From Brasenia schreberi (Eukaryota > Streptophyta > Magnoliopsida > Nymphaeales > Cabombaceae): a stretch of 64,000 nucleotides of DNA. This document shows positions 1 through 11,000 of this stretch, one piece after another. The stretch is from NCBI GenBank assembly GCA_036023115.1, contig JAYKKT010000087.1, positions 11,416,001 to 11,480,000 of the forward strand, in the 5' to 3' direction. Every line of letters begins with the position of its first letter. Positions within the stretch are counted from its first letter, which is position 1. A model generated the notes under the pieces. The model worked only from the letters and a program-made list of their open reading frames with translations, was not told where the DNA came from and searched no databases. The translations under genes were made by a program, and so were the position numbers.

Positions 1-1200
1 ATAAGTCAAAGTTAGATAATTTCCTCAACTTTTCCTAACTTATATGCCCTAGGCGTTTATGCCACATATTCACATTAATAGTAAAAGCACTATCAATATA
101 AGCAGAAGATGCTTTATTTTCATTATCATATAATTTGAACGGTCCTTGTTCTAAATAAAATTCTTCAGAAAACAAAATTCTCCCATGCTTTCCCACAGTC
201 ACCTTGTTAGGAATAAACCTAACCTCAAAACCTTTCTTCACTAAGACAGGGACTGAGACCAGATTGCGCCTTATTGATGGCACAATTAACACATCGGTCA
301 ATACAATTGGTTTGCCTTGTACATGTATCCTGAAGGACCCAATACCCAGAACATCGGAGAAAGTATTATTTCCCATATAAACTCAATGTTACACATGTTG
401 ATATTCCTTCAAATCCATTGCCCCTTCCTTGGTCTTCGAGATGTGTCTTGTAGCTCTTGAGTCTATCCACCAACCTGTCACTAGGCGGTCGAAATACAAA
501 TATTTTGAAATCAAGCAGATTATATCATACTTCTCCGACTATCCACGACGTGGGTTGTTTCCTCCACCTTTCTTGTTGTGGCAATCCCTTTTGTAGTATC
601 CCATCTTTCCATAGTTGAAACACTTGATTCGAGAAGCGGCTTCCTGCGATTTCTTAAAATTTTGACTGCCTTTCTTGTTATTCTTTCCAAACTTTTTATT
701 TGGTTTCTTCTTTTGGTTGTATTTGGAGCTATATGCTAACTCATCCTTAACTACTACCAATTTTTCTTTCTTATTTTTGAGCACGTGCTCTTGCATTATT
801 GATAGTTTAAGGGGCAACTCAGAAAAGTTAAACTCAGGGCAGTGGTGACCATGTTTCATGACTGGGGTAGATTGTTTAATATCGTTGATATCTGCATTGA
901 TTCGGGGATGATTGATTTTGCTACGCCTAAGTCTCTAGCCATTACCAGCATGTGATTTACATGCTCAACTACAATGTCTCCTTTCTTAATTTTGAAGGAG
1001 TTATACTTTTATAGTAACAACTGCACATGCAGTTTTGCAGTTGTATCATATTTAGTTATTAATAAGTCAAACAACTCTTTTGCGGTCTCATATTCTTCAA
1101 AGACCATGATCAAGTCATCCTCCATATAAGTCAACATAATCGTCCTTACATCATGTTTCCGTCTGGTAGTGCTATTGAGAGGAGCAGCTGACCCTGGGTG
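1..1200 (-). mobile_element. Decayed Ty1/copia retrotransposon fragment (gag to pre-integrase)
   Basis: Read on the minus strand, the order is gag, zinc knuckle, protease, GAG-pre-integrase, as in Ty1/copia. Positions 1000-1140 encode a gag (UBN2-like) stretch. 539-859 encodes a Lys-rich segment with a degenerate CCHC knuckle: the spacing of C-x2-C-x4-H-x4-C is kept, but the second Cys and the His are both Tyr. About 440-480 gives WWIDSRATRH, the copia protease site with Arg in place of the Gly of D-S-G. 35-376 holds the pre-integrase domain ending in WHKRLGH. Stops and frame changes separate the pieces, so it cannot encode a working polyprotein. It runs off the left edge of the window, where integrase and RT would lie. 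No LTR is visible here. Confidence 0.85.
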
Positions 1201-1262
1201 CTGTTGTGTACTACCTATTGCTGTCCCATTGAGGAGTTGAACATCATTATAAAAGAGCTGAG

Positions 1263-1765
1263 ATGTTGCGACAAGAATTTCAGAGCCTTAATCAAAAAGT
1301 GAAGAAGCTAGTTGAATCACTGCATAGATCCTTCAAACTAAAAGATTCTCTGGGCCCTGATGAAGCTCTTTTGTTAGTAAAAGATTATGTGAGGAAGAAG
1401 AGTTATTGTACTTCAGTAACTACAGATTTGTAGCTATGAAAGTTGGATGATGTAGAGGTTAGTCATGATAAACGCACAATGTTTCTCAAGTATGGGGGTT
1501 TCCTTAACCAAAGGTTTGTTGTTGTTTGTGATGGTCCACTGTCCAGTGTACAAAGTTTCTATTTTTTAGCGAGTCATTTATTGACAAGATGCTCCCAAGC
1601 ATAAATGCATGTGGCCTTTAGGTTTGTTTTTAGTAGTGATTCTGTACAGATTTTTCGTGGAGTAATGAGCATCCAACAAGAGGCACAAATGACACTTCAA
1701 AGAGCTGCCCTAGAGAGAATAATTGATTCTTGTTCCTTTGATGCCGCATGAGCGGAATTGGGTGT
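1263..1765 (+). pseudogene. Unrecognised gene relic, coiled-coil-like
   Basis: The plus strand reads as coding-like sequence broken by stops. It starts MLRQEFQSLNQKVKKLVE and continues through SLGPDEALLLVKDYV, a stop near 1431, LDDVEVSHDKRTMFLKYGGF and later IQQEAQMTLQRAALERI. The first part is heptad-rich; the middle has alternating hydrophobic residues like a beta-rich fold. The style (coiled coil, then a small beta domain) recalls the C-terminal region of KNL1/Spc105 kinetochore proteins, but this is only an impression. I would not name it without a search. It may be an exon fragment carried or abandoned beside the copia element. Confidence 0.3.
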
Positions 1766-2029
1766 TTCTTGTTGTCGATTGGCCATGATGCAAGACAAAA
1801 TCATGTTGTAGTGGTGCTATGAAGAACATCACTAGATAGTTGTTTCGTTGAGAAGAAGACGATGAAAAAGGAAGAACAAATGGGTTACCAAAAAACTATC
1901 GATGGTGGTTGATCCATCATTTCCAGATTTTTCAAAAGTGGTTACAAGAAATTTTGAAAAGAAAGATTTGATTTTTTGAAGAAAAAAGGTAATTTCAATT
2001 TGTGAATATAAAATGCTGGAGCTGAAAAA

Positions 2030-2225
2030 AGTTACATATTATCTTCCTGATTTTATGGAAAAGCAAACCAGAAAGGTAATTATTGAAAGTTATTTTCCTA
2101 AAAAAAATGGTAATCATTGAAAGCCACTTTCCTGATTTTGTAGAGAAGGAAACAAGAAAAATTAGTTATGAAAGATCATCTTCCTTATTTGGTGGAAATG
2201 ATAAGGAAAAGAAATCAAGATAAGG
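2030..2225. repeat. Imperfect ~65-70 bp tandem repeat (about 3 units)
   Basis: Three adjacent segments share the order 'tcttcctgatttt-tgga-aag-aa-caagaaa--ttattgaaag' with substitutions and small gaps (about 2036-2085, 2105-2160 and 2166-2215). The sequence is A-rich and has no open frame across it. It looks like local slippage or duplication. Confidence 0.4.
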
Positions 2226-2244
2226 ATGATCTTGAAAAATAAGG

Positions 2245-2856
2245 ATGAGCCCCATGATTTTAGGAAAGAAAGAAGGTGATCATGGCCCAGATCTTGGAAG
2301 AACCTTATTTGGAGGTGAATGTTGTACAACGCCTTCCTTCCTTTTAAGAACATCCTCTCCAGGAGCCTCAAGAGTAGCTATCCATTCATCTCACAAAGGT
2401 TCCACATTAATCAGATACTTCATCAACATGGGTTCTTGCTTCAAACAATCCGAAAGATTTTTTGGGATTTCTGTGCCTTCACTTTGTTCTAAACAAGCAC
2501 TATTGTTTGTATCATGCTGAACTGTTAAATCAACAACTTTAGGCTCTCCTTTTTGAAATAGAAGTTGGAATCTCTTTTATATCTTCTACATGAGTTGCAA
2601 CTGGTGCAGAAAGTTTTGCCTTTGATAAAACACCGGATCCTATATCCAGGTACATTTCATCATCAAAATTAGCCGAGTGGTTTGGTATGCTATTTTCACA
2701 AACATAATCAAGCATGATACGGGTTGCCAAACTCAAACCACTCTCTTCCTCTGAAGTCAAGTCTGATGAAGAATCAACTAGCAAAGGGATGCATTGTCCA
2801 TAGTTAATTTTGCCTTCATTGAGAAATGTAGTATTGTCAGGTTCTGTGCAATACAT
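2245..2856 (-). pseudogene. Unrecognised coding-like segment
   Basis: On the minus strand, 2856-2539 is an open frame of 105 aa that is acidic and Ser-rich (SSSDLTSEEESGLSL). After a stop it continues with further protein-like sequence (EGTEIPKNLSDCLKQEPM, then EAPGEDVLKRKEG) down to about 2245, interrupted by another stop. Composition looks like a disordered region of a nuclear protein rather than random translation, but I recognise no domain. It may belong to the same relic as 1263-1765, inverted. No function is proposed. Confidence 0.3.
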
Positions 2857-2970
2857 AACACATATACAAAGAGAGAGAAAAGGAGATAGCTCAACGGTTA
2901 TCTAACAGAGAGTCTCCTGTTATATATATATTGACCGAATGATTGATTCAAGACAGTGTTTCAGATGCTC

Positions 2971-4640
2971 CACTTGATAAACGACGGAATGGTGAAGGCT
3001 GGGTTTGCTGGTGATGATATTCCAAGGGCAGTCTTCCCAAGTATTGTTGGTCAACCATGCCACACAGGTGTTATGGTTGGGATGGGGCAGAATGATGCAT
3101 ATGTTGGTGATGAGGCACAGTCTAAGCCAAGGGGTATTCTGACTCTCAAGTACCCGATTGAGCATGGAATTGTGAGCAATTGGGATGATATGGAAAAAGA
3201 TTTGGTATCATATGTTCTATAATGAGCTTCGCGCATGCCCCGAGAAGAGCATCCAGTTCTTTATAACCGAGGCTCCTCTTAACCCCCAAATGCTAACCGT
3301 GAAATGACTGATAAATCATGTTTGAGACTTTTAATACCCTGCTATCTATCTAGCCATTCAGGCTGATGTACGCTCTCTATGCAGAGTGGTCGTACAAATG
3401 GTAAGCAATTCTTGAATTGTTTAATTAGGATCAAGTTATGGTTTGAACTAATATTGGCAGTTTTTACATTGCAAATGATATGTGTGTTTCTGCCGAATTA
3501 TTCTTAATGAGTATCTAGAAAGAAGAAATGTTTTCTATCGCCGTTTTTAGAAATATGGGAACAAACAGTAGAAATATGGGAACAAACAGCAAATTATTCT
3601 TTTGATTGTGTATGAGTAGTTTAACTTAACATGCCACTAATAAAAAGGGAAGAAGCACCTTGTGTGAACTGCGATGCATTTATTGTGTTTAAAATTATTA
3701 GTTTCGTCATCATCCCAGAGTCATACCTCTGTTGGGTTCTTTTATTTGTTTGTCATGTAATTTGACAATTTCAGGTTGACTTATTTGCCTTCTCTTTTAG
3801 GTATTGTGTTGGATTCTGGTGATGGTGTCAGTTTCTCAGTCCCTGTCTACGAGTGTTATGCCCTTCCACATGCCATCCTTCGTCTCAATCTGGCTGGTCG
3901 TGACGTCACTAATTTCATGAAGAAAACTCTGATTGAACGCGTAAGTGTTCTTTGTTTATTAAAAGATGAAATTATGAGGGATGTGAAGGAAAAGCTAGCG
4001 TATATAGCCCTTGACTATGAGCAGAGTTAGAGACACTCAAGACCAGCTCTTCCATGAACAGAGCTATGAATTGCCTGATGGGCAGATCATCACTATTGGT
4101 GATGAGCGTGCTCTTCCATGAACAAGAGCTATGAATTGCCTGATGGGCAGATCATCACTGGTGATGAGCGTTTCTGTGTGTCAGGAGTCCTGTTCCAATC
4201 ATCAATGATAGGAATTGAAGAAGCAGGCATTCGCGAGACAATTTTACAACTCCCATAATTAAATGCGATGATGAATTCAAGAAAGAACCTGTACGAGTAA
4301 CATTGTCCTTTCAGGAGGATCAACGATGTTCCCAGGCTTTTGCTGATGATAGAATGAGCAAGGGAAATTTCTACATTAGCCCCCTAGCAACATGAAGATC
4401 AAGGTGGTAGCACCACCTGAGAGAAAGTATAGTGTCTGGATTGGTGGTTCTATCTTGGCATCCGCTTAGCACCTTCCAACAGGTTTGTTCTATTCTTTCA
4501 TCCTTCTATGCTTGGAATATTGTTATGAGATGCCTTTATATATATGATTATAATGCGACAAACTGTCATTTGAGTGCAGATGTGGATTGCAAAGGCAGAA
4601 TATGATGAGTCTGGACCATCAATAGTGCATAGAAAGTGAA
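2971..4640 (+). pseudogene. Actin pseudogene (non-processed, introns retained)
   Basis: The plus strand carries most of an actin. 2971-3400 gives [41 protein letters not shown] and [16 protein letters not shown]. 3801-4483 gives [37 protein letters not shown], and a frame-shifted version of LSGGSTMFPG and ERKYSVWIGGSILAS. 4580-4640 gives MWIAKAEYDESGPSIVHRK. Two introns remain with GT/AG borders, 3401-3800 after SGRTNG and 4484-4579 after the Gln pair, matching known plant actin intron sites near codons 150 and 355. It is therefore a duplicated gene, not a retrocopy. Multiple frameshifts, stops and a short internal duplication (4046-4168) make it non-functional. The N-terminal ~20 codons are not recognisable. 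Confidence 0.93.
4046..4168. repeat. ~62-bp tandem duplication inside the actin pseudogene
   Basis: The stretch beginning 'gctcttccatgaacagagct' and ending 'ggtgatgagcgt' is followed at once by a second, slightly shorter copy. Both encode the actin SYELPDGQ region. Only one copy exists in normal actin, so this is a post-duplication mutation of the pseudogene. Confidence 0.85.
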
Positions 4641-4857
4641 TAAACTGTTTAAGAATTAGGGTTATAATCCTTGCATCCATGTGGAATCATAAATTTAACT
4701 CCTTCGCAGACTATAATGCAATTGGTTTCTCGATGCTCTGGACCATCAATAGTGCATAGAAAGTGCGCCAAACTGTTTAAATTAGGGTTATAATCCTTGA
4801 TCATTGAATCATAAATTTAACTCCTTCGCAACTAAATGCAATTGGTTTCTCGATACT
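4611..4857. repeat. ~127-bp tandem duplication over the actin 3' end
   Basis: Copy 1 (4611-4737) and copy 2 (4738-4857) both start with 'ctggaccatcaatagtgcat' (codons for GPSIVH) and both run through the 3' UTR to 'attggtttctcgat'. They differ by small gaps and substitutions, so the duplication is old but later than loss of function. Confidence 0.85.
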
Positions 4858-5200
4858 AAGGCTACTTTTTATTACTGTTATGTCCAGCTACTTTAACTTT
4901 GTAATGTAAATCTTGTAGCTTATATCTCAGTAGTAAATTGATAGTGCTCTTTCTTGCTTGTATTCTTTTTAATTCATGTTATGAATAAAGGTTTTGAACA
5001 CCATTAAAATTGTCAAGATGTGAGATTATATGTATTAACTACTTACAATCACATCCAAGGATTACAAATAATATTATAATTGGTATTATTTGCACATATT
5101 TACACTTTCTTTCTTTGATTCTAAAAAATATCCACATTCCCTCTTAGCATGATTTACTGAGAGTTCATAAAATCTACACCTTATTGCTCCTGCAGTAGGT
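4858..5200. other. AT-rich 3' flank of the actin pseudogene
   Basis: No gene is seen. The first ~150 bases (T-rich, with 'gaataaagg' near 4983) read like the old 3' UTR and polyadenylation region of the actin copy. Confidence 0.4.
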
Positions 5201-7740
5201 CATCGAGCTTAGATCTGATCGTCTGAGGTCTCACAAATGCGTAAAACAAATGTTTGCCCCAAATATTATAAATAGAGTCCCTAAACCTAAACCTGAAGTA
5301 TAGAGGGCAACAAACTTGGAGAGATAATTCACAAGAAAAAGACAACCATGAATCTTTGGAAAACTGACAGGAATCCTAAGACCTAAGACACAAGTATGGG
5401 GCAACAAGGCTTTGAAACTCAGATAATTTCCTGAAAAGGAGTTTGGTTTCTCTTGAATCTAGTTTTCCCTTGACTCAGATAAGTTTTCTTTCACGATTAG
5501 TTGTATTATGATTTAGGTTTGCTTCATTGAACATCCCTAGCTAATCATAAGCTAGGGCTATTAAAGGAGTTTTACTTTCTCTTCCCTCTAGTTTAATCCC
5601 TGGTTCTTGAATAGAGTATTTGACTTTCTATTTCATTGATTTGTATTATGATTGCTTGAAGGTTTGTTATTGAATACTGAATTTGATCAATCTCATAAAA
5701 ATTTGAAATTCATTATTTGAGCGAATGATCATGTTTTGAACCAATTGTTTTTGAATTAGTATTATACTAAACCTAGGATTAGATTGGTGAAGTTTACCAA
5801 ATATTAATTGAATTCTACTCAATTAAATTGTGTGATTATGTTTGTTCATCTTTTGAATTAAGGTTTTAATTCATATCTATTTGAGCGATGATCATCACTG
5901 ACCAATGAGCCAAATTGTATAGTTAATAAACCTAGGATTAGAATTGGTGAATATTAAATCCGTAATTTTTCTACTAATTAAATTGTGATTATGTTAGTTC
6001 ATCTCTTGAATTAGGGTTTATCATTCTGGTTAATTCAACTAAATGACAAATATGGTGATTGATGGAATGAATATTATTTATCCATGACCATTTGAGACTC
6101 AATAGCAATTAAGAGAATTTGGTAAGAGAATTACCTTATATCATAGTAGTAGAAAATCTAGTTAATTAGATTTAAGTGAACATTGTGCTCTAGTTTCCTT
6201 CTAAGTGATTTATCTACTATATTGTTTAATTGTCCATCATTCTTCTTTATTTATTTTAAATTTGGTTTTATTTTGAGTTTCTCTTTACACTTGCAATTGT
6301 TTAAATAACCAAGGGTTTAAGGAATCTAGTAATTACCTCTTGTTCTTAGGTGGGATCGTCAAGTTGGGATTTCAGAGTCACTATATTACTATATGATAGA
6401 GTGTACTTACTCTTAGTGTATTTTACGTGTATTAAGTTTTTGGTACCATTAATGGCGAAATAAGTTTGGTAATATTAGAGACAAAAAGCTCTAGTTAATT
6501 TAGATGAATTTTTATTTTATCTCTTATTTTATTTTTATTTTAAATTCATTTGTTGCCGTCTCACTGCTTATATTTCTTGTTAATGCTTACTTGTTCTCAA
6601 TCTCCTAATTTTTTCTTATTTTATTTTTATTTTAAATTCATCCTGTTACTTAAATCTCATATTTCTTGTTACTAACGCATGTTCTCGATCTCCTAATCTG
6701 CTATAATTTGGTAATCTAAATGACAAAACATCCTTATTGCAAAAACAATCTAAATACAAATTCTGTTGAAGAAGAGCTATAAGGAGGATGGAGAGACAAA
6801 CAACGGATGCAAGCAATGAAGAACGAGCTACCTCGCTTGAAGTGAACAATGCTCGAATATTCTATGCCACGACTTTGGCCCAGAGGATCTGAAGAAGGGA
6901 GTATTACAAGACTAGTCGTAGCCGACCAACAACTTTAAAGATCAAGCCGAGCATTGATCTCGAGATTCAAACCTATGTTACATTTAGTGGATTGCCTTCG
7001 GATAGATCCAAATCATTATACGGCCAAGTTAACTTTCAATTGTGTGACACTATCAAGTAAAATAGGATGACAAATGATGCAATCCGATTGCGACTCTTTC
7101 CTTTCTCTCTTGCGACTGAGTGAGTCAACGGTTAACATCACTTCCAAGAGGTTCCATCACCACATAGGAGTCAGTTGACTTAACAATTTTCAGCACCTAG
7201 AGGTTCCATCACCAATAGGATCAGTTGACTTAACGAATTTTTGGCTAAGTAGTTTCCTATTTCTAAAATTTGCTAAGTTAGAGAAATGATATTTTTGCTT
7301 TTGAGTGGTATGATATGGATATACTCTCTATGAAGCTTGGGAACATTTTCAAAGTTGGTAGAGAGATTCCCACATCACGGAGTTACTCGTATGGTAGTAG
7401 AGTACGGACTTTTTACAATGATTTGTCGCCACACTTAGCTTGTTCAACTCATTGATACTTGCATTTGTGAGAGGTACAATGCGGAGGGAAAATATTTGAA
7501 ATCCATGGGTGATTGTGAGAGGGGTACAATCTGGGAGAGAAAACACCAAGCTGAAATCCATGGACTAATTGAAGAAATGGCGCTATAACGGATTATTAAT
7601 GACAAAATGGCGTCGGGTGACTAAGAAACAAGTCGGTGTGCATCTTGTTGAGGCGATCTACCTACCATTTTAGAGGTCGGTGGAAGCATTGACGAAAAAT
7701 GTTAGATACGATGAGTGACAAATAGGTTAAGCCCCACTGT
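5200..7740 (+). mobile_element. Decayed Ty3/gypsy retrotransposon: LTR-like region plus gag
   Basis: A gag relic lies at about 6650-7660 on the plus strand. Across frames it reads ARIFYATTL, LPSDRSKSLYGQVNFQLCDT, NDAIRLRLFPFSLA, EFLAK-FPISK and YDMDILYEAWE, the conserved blocks of the plant gypsy retrotransposon gag domain. Upstream, 5200-6360 is AT-rich, non-coding, with a TATA element (TATAAATAG, 5267-5275) followed by a transcript-like leader, as expected of an LTR R/U5 region. Many stops and frameshifts are present, and protease, RT and integrase are absent. LTR borders and a primer-binding site were not located. Confidence 0.7.
5718..6015. repeat. ~155-bp imperfect tandem duplication in the gypsy LTR-like region
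   Basis: The block 'gagcgaatgatcat ... aaacctaggattagattggtgaa ... attaaattgtg-gattatgtt-gttcatct-ttgaatta-ggttt' occurs twice, at about 5718-5868 and 5880-6015, with gaps. Confidence 0.6.
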
Positions 7741-8053
7741 CATATAGGCAGCCTTGACGAATAAGGGACATAAAGCCCACTAATCATATGTGTCAAGCAT
7801 GTAATGAATAGGGACATAAGCTCAAGCAGTCAGTTGGTGATAAGCAATACGGATATTGGTAGAATTAGTAGTATCAAGTTAGCTTAAATTGTGACGCCGT
7901 ACATCTGGGTATAGCAAAAAATAATAAGTAGTATCAAGATTCCAAAATAAATAGTTTAATAATCCGGTACAATTATTAATGATTAGTAAAATAAGCATGG
8001 TGCATACCATATATACATTCATGTATGCCATGTATAAACGCTGTTGACCAACC
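7741..8053. other. No gene seen
   Basis: AT-rich sequence between the gypsy relic and the coiled-coil pseudogene. I see no open frame of note, no repeat boundary and no clear promoter. Confidence 0.4.
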
Positions 8054-11000
8054 ATGGCGAACATGTACAAGGTACCAAATCTACTCCATGGTTATAATCT
8101 GGATGATGACCGTTTGGTACAAGAAACTGAAGATTTATTTGATCACTTCCATACATTAAACCGCAGTTTGGAGGAAAAGATTGTTGAATGCAGATCTAGA
8201 TTTTCAAAAGTTGATTCAGAGATCAAGGAGAGAGAAACAAATGTTTCAGAGATGCAACAGCTACTGGAATATTATAGTGCAAGGACGGATGACCAGGTTA
8301 ATTCAATTAAGCAACTTGAGTCAGCAAAAGTGGAACTCGAACATGAAATTGTGGAACTAAATAAGGAACTGGCTGCAAACAGGTGCACGGTACTGGACCT
8401 GGAAACCACTGTCCTTGAAGAATGAAGAGGTGAAGGCTCTGAGGCATGAAAAGAGGTATCTAACAGCCCATATTGAAAAGTTACAAAAGGAAAGGATTGT
8501 TTGGACGAGAGTTTGAAAGATGTGCTTACAGAAGGTGGTCTTGCTTCAAAATGTTTGAATGATGCACGAGAAGATTTAAGGATACTTGCTAGCAGTATGG
8601 ATTCTCAATTATCCGCCAGAAAATCCCTTGAAAGTAGGTCAGTGGAGCTTGAAATTGATAAAGAAGAAGGTGAAGCTCAATTATCCGAACTAGAAGGAGA
8701 GAATATACATTTATCAGAGCGGATCTCAGGCTTGGAAGCTCAATTAAGGTACTTAACGGAAGAGAGAGAGTCCAATAGATTGGCAATAGAAAAGTATAGC
8801 TCTCAAGTCTTAACCTTCAAAATGAGCGAGATCAATTAAAAAATGCTGCTGAAAAGCAAAAGGGTCTACTAGAATTAAAACTAATAGAGACAAACAAGAT
8901 ACTCCGAAGCCCAAGAAGCCGCTGAACTTTCAAGACGCGCTCAGTCTAGATTGCAGGAGAAAGTGGAATCTCTTGAAAACGAATGCGACTCTCTTAAGAA
9001 AATGAATGTGGAGCTTAGGAGACAAAGACTTGACCTACATGACAATTGTGAAATCCTAGAGGGGAAATTTCGTGCAATGCAGGATAAGATTTCTATTTTC
9101 CTGGGGAATGTTGAACGCCTCGAAATGAAACTTCACTCCATTCAAAATGATGTCTCTTTGAGAGAGAAATCATTTTCTCATGAAGCCGAATCTCTTACCC
9201 TTCAGTGTAAGGAGATCGAGGAGAAACTTTATGAATCAGAGAATCTACTAAGTAGCATGAGTTTAGATATGAAGGTTGAAATTGAAACCCTTGAAGGAGA
9301 GGTAGAATGCCTCAAAGCACAATTGTCCATGACTGATGATCAGAAGGAGACATCTTTAAATGCAGTGCTTGAAATATCACGATTACAATGAGAGAAGGCG
9401 ACTCGAATGCTTTTTGCAAGACGTACATGATAAAGTTAAACGTTATGAAGCTGAGCTATACCACAAGACAACAGTCTGGAAATAAGCTGCAAGAGTTGAT
9501 GGGTCTGCTTGCTGCTTCAAAGCAAAATGAAGAGAGCCTGAAAGTTGAACTTGAACATATACAGAAAGTCCTTGGGGATGTAAAAATTAGTGATGGAAAA
9601 TCCAAAAAGATGGTGAACGAACTGGAAGTGAAGGTCAGATCGTTGGAATATGATAGGCAAAAACTAATGGAAGAAATAGATGGTTTGAGTGACCAGTTAC
9701 AGAGGGCAGTGAATCTTAAAGATGAAAATTTGGCATTTAGGAGCTCGATTGAAGACATTACGTTGGAAAAGAGGAGACTAGAAGAATCCCTAAAATCTGT
9801 CTCTGAAGATTATGAAGAATTGAAGATGGAGAAGCAGAGGCTAACTGAAAAGATTTCAAGGATGCAAAAAGCTGTAAATGAGGGAGAAAATGGAAAACAT
9901 AGTAGGGATGCTATGGCAGAAAAAATTCTGCGTTTGGAAGGTGATCTAGCAGCAAAGGAAGCATTATCAGCCCATGAAGCGGCCCTTAGAAATGAGATCA
10001 TTCGTTTTAAGCAGGCAAATAGCCAATCTCAGCGTAAGGTTCAATTGCTTGAGAAGGAGAAGGATGAAACACAGAAGAGAATTCATGCCCTTGAGCAAGC
10101 GCTTATGGTGAAAAGTGAAAACCCACAGTGGGAAGAGAAAAAAATTCTTACCAGGTCAAACTGTGACGAATCAAATTATCTGGAAAACGGAGTAAAGGAT
10201 GTTGATATTTTATGTGATAAGACACATCTTCTGGAGGTAAACTGGTCAGACATTCACTTTAATTAGTGGACAATGGTTGTGTTGTATTTTCTTATCAATC
10301 TTGTGGTAACATGAATTTGCCAGGAATAAAGGCTCAACAAGAATGAGGAAGGAACATTAGCATGCACAGACCTAGAACAGCCACAACTTTCACTGGGAAA
10401 GTGGACTTCAAGTCCAAATGGTTGCAGTAAAGAGATACTTAAATTTTTTGATGCCGCTACTTCCTTTTGCTTCTCCATTTTATCAACCACAATTCGGATT
10501 GTTAGGTATGGGTAGTCATGGTGCATATCCTTGTCATATCCCTTTTTCGACTCATCCACCGTGAAAATATGCTCGGTTATCTGTTTAGGGCGTTTCTTTC
10601 ACCCATGACCACACTTTCTTCATCCAAGTTTCAGCACTCTCTCCCTTCCTAACTGTGTTGTCAGCAGACTCTGCATGCAAGATTGTGATTCATGTATTGT
10701 GAGTAATTTTCTCCCAAAAACGTTGCGTTTAAATATTCTGCATCACTACCATCATTCCTTTTTACAACATTACAACAACCATTCTCCATAATAATGTCTC
10801 TTCTCTTTCGTTATGAAAAGTGAATGGATGTTTATGTATGGATGCAATCTGTTTCTTTCTGCTACATATGCATACACAAATACATACATATATGTATAGG
10901 ATAATTGGTTTACACAAACCACTTTGTGTGCACACTCATGGAAGCCAATCTTGACCTTTTTGATCGAAAGAGATGAACAAATGTGATTTGAAAAGAAAAA

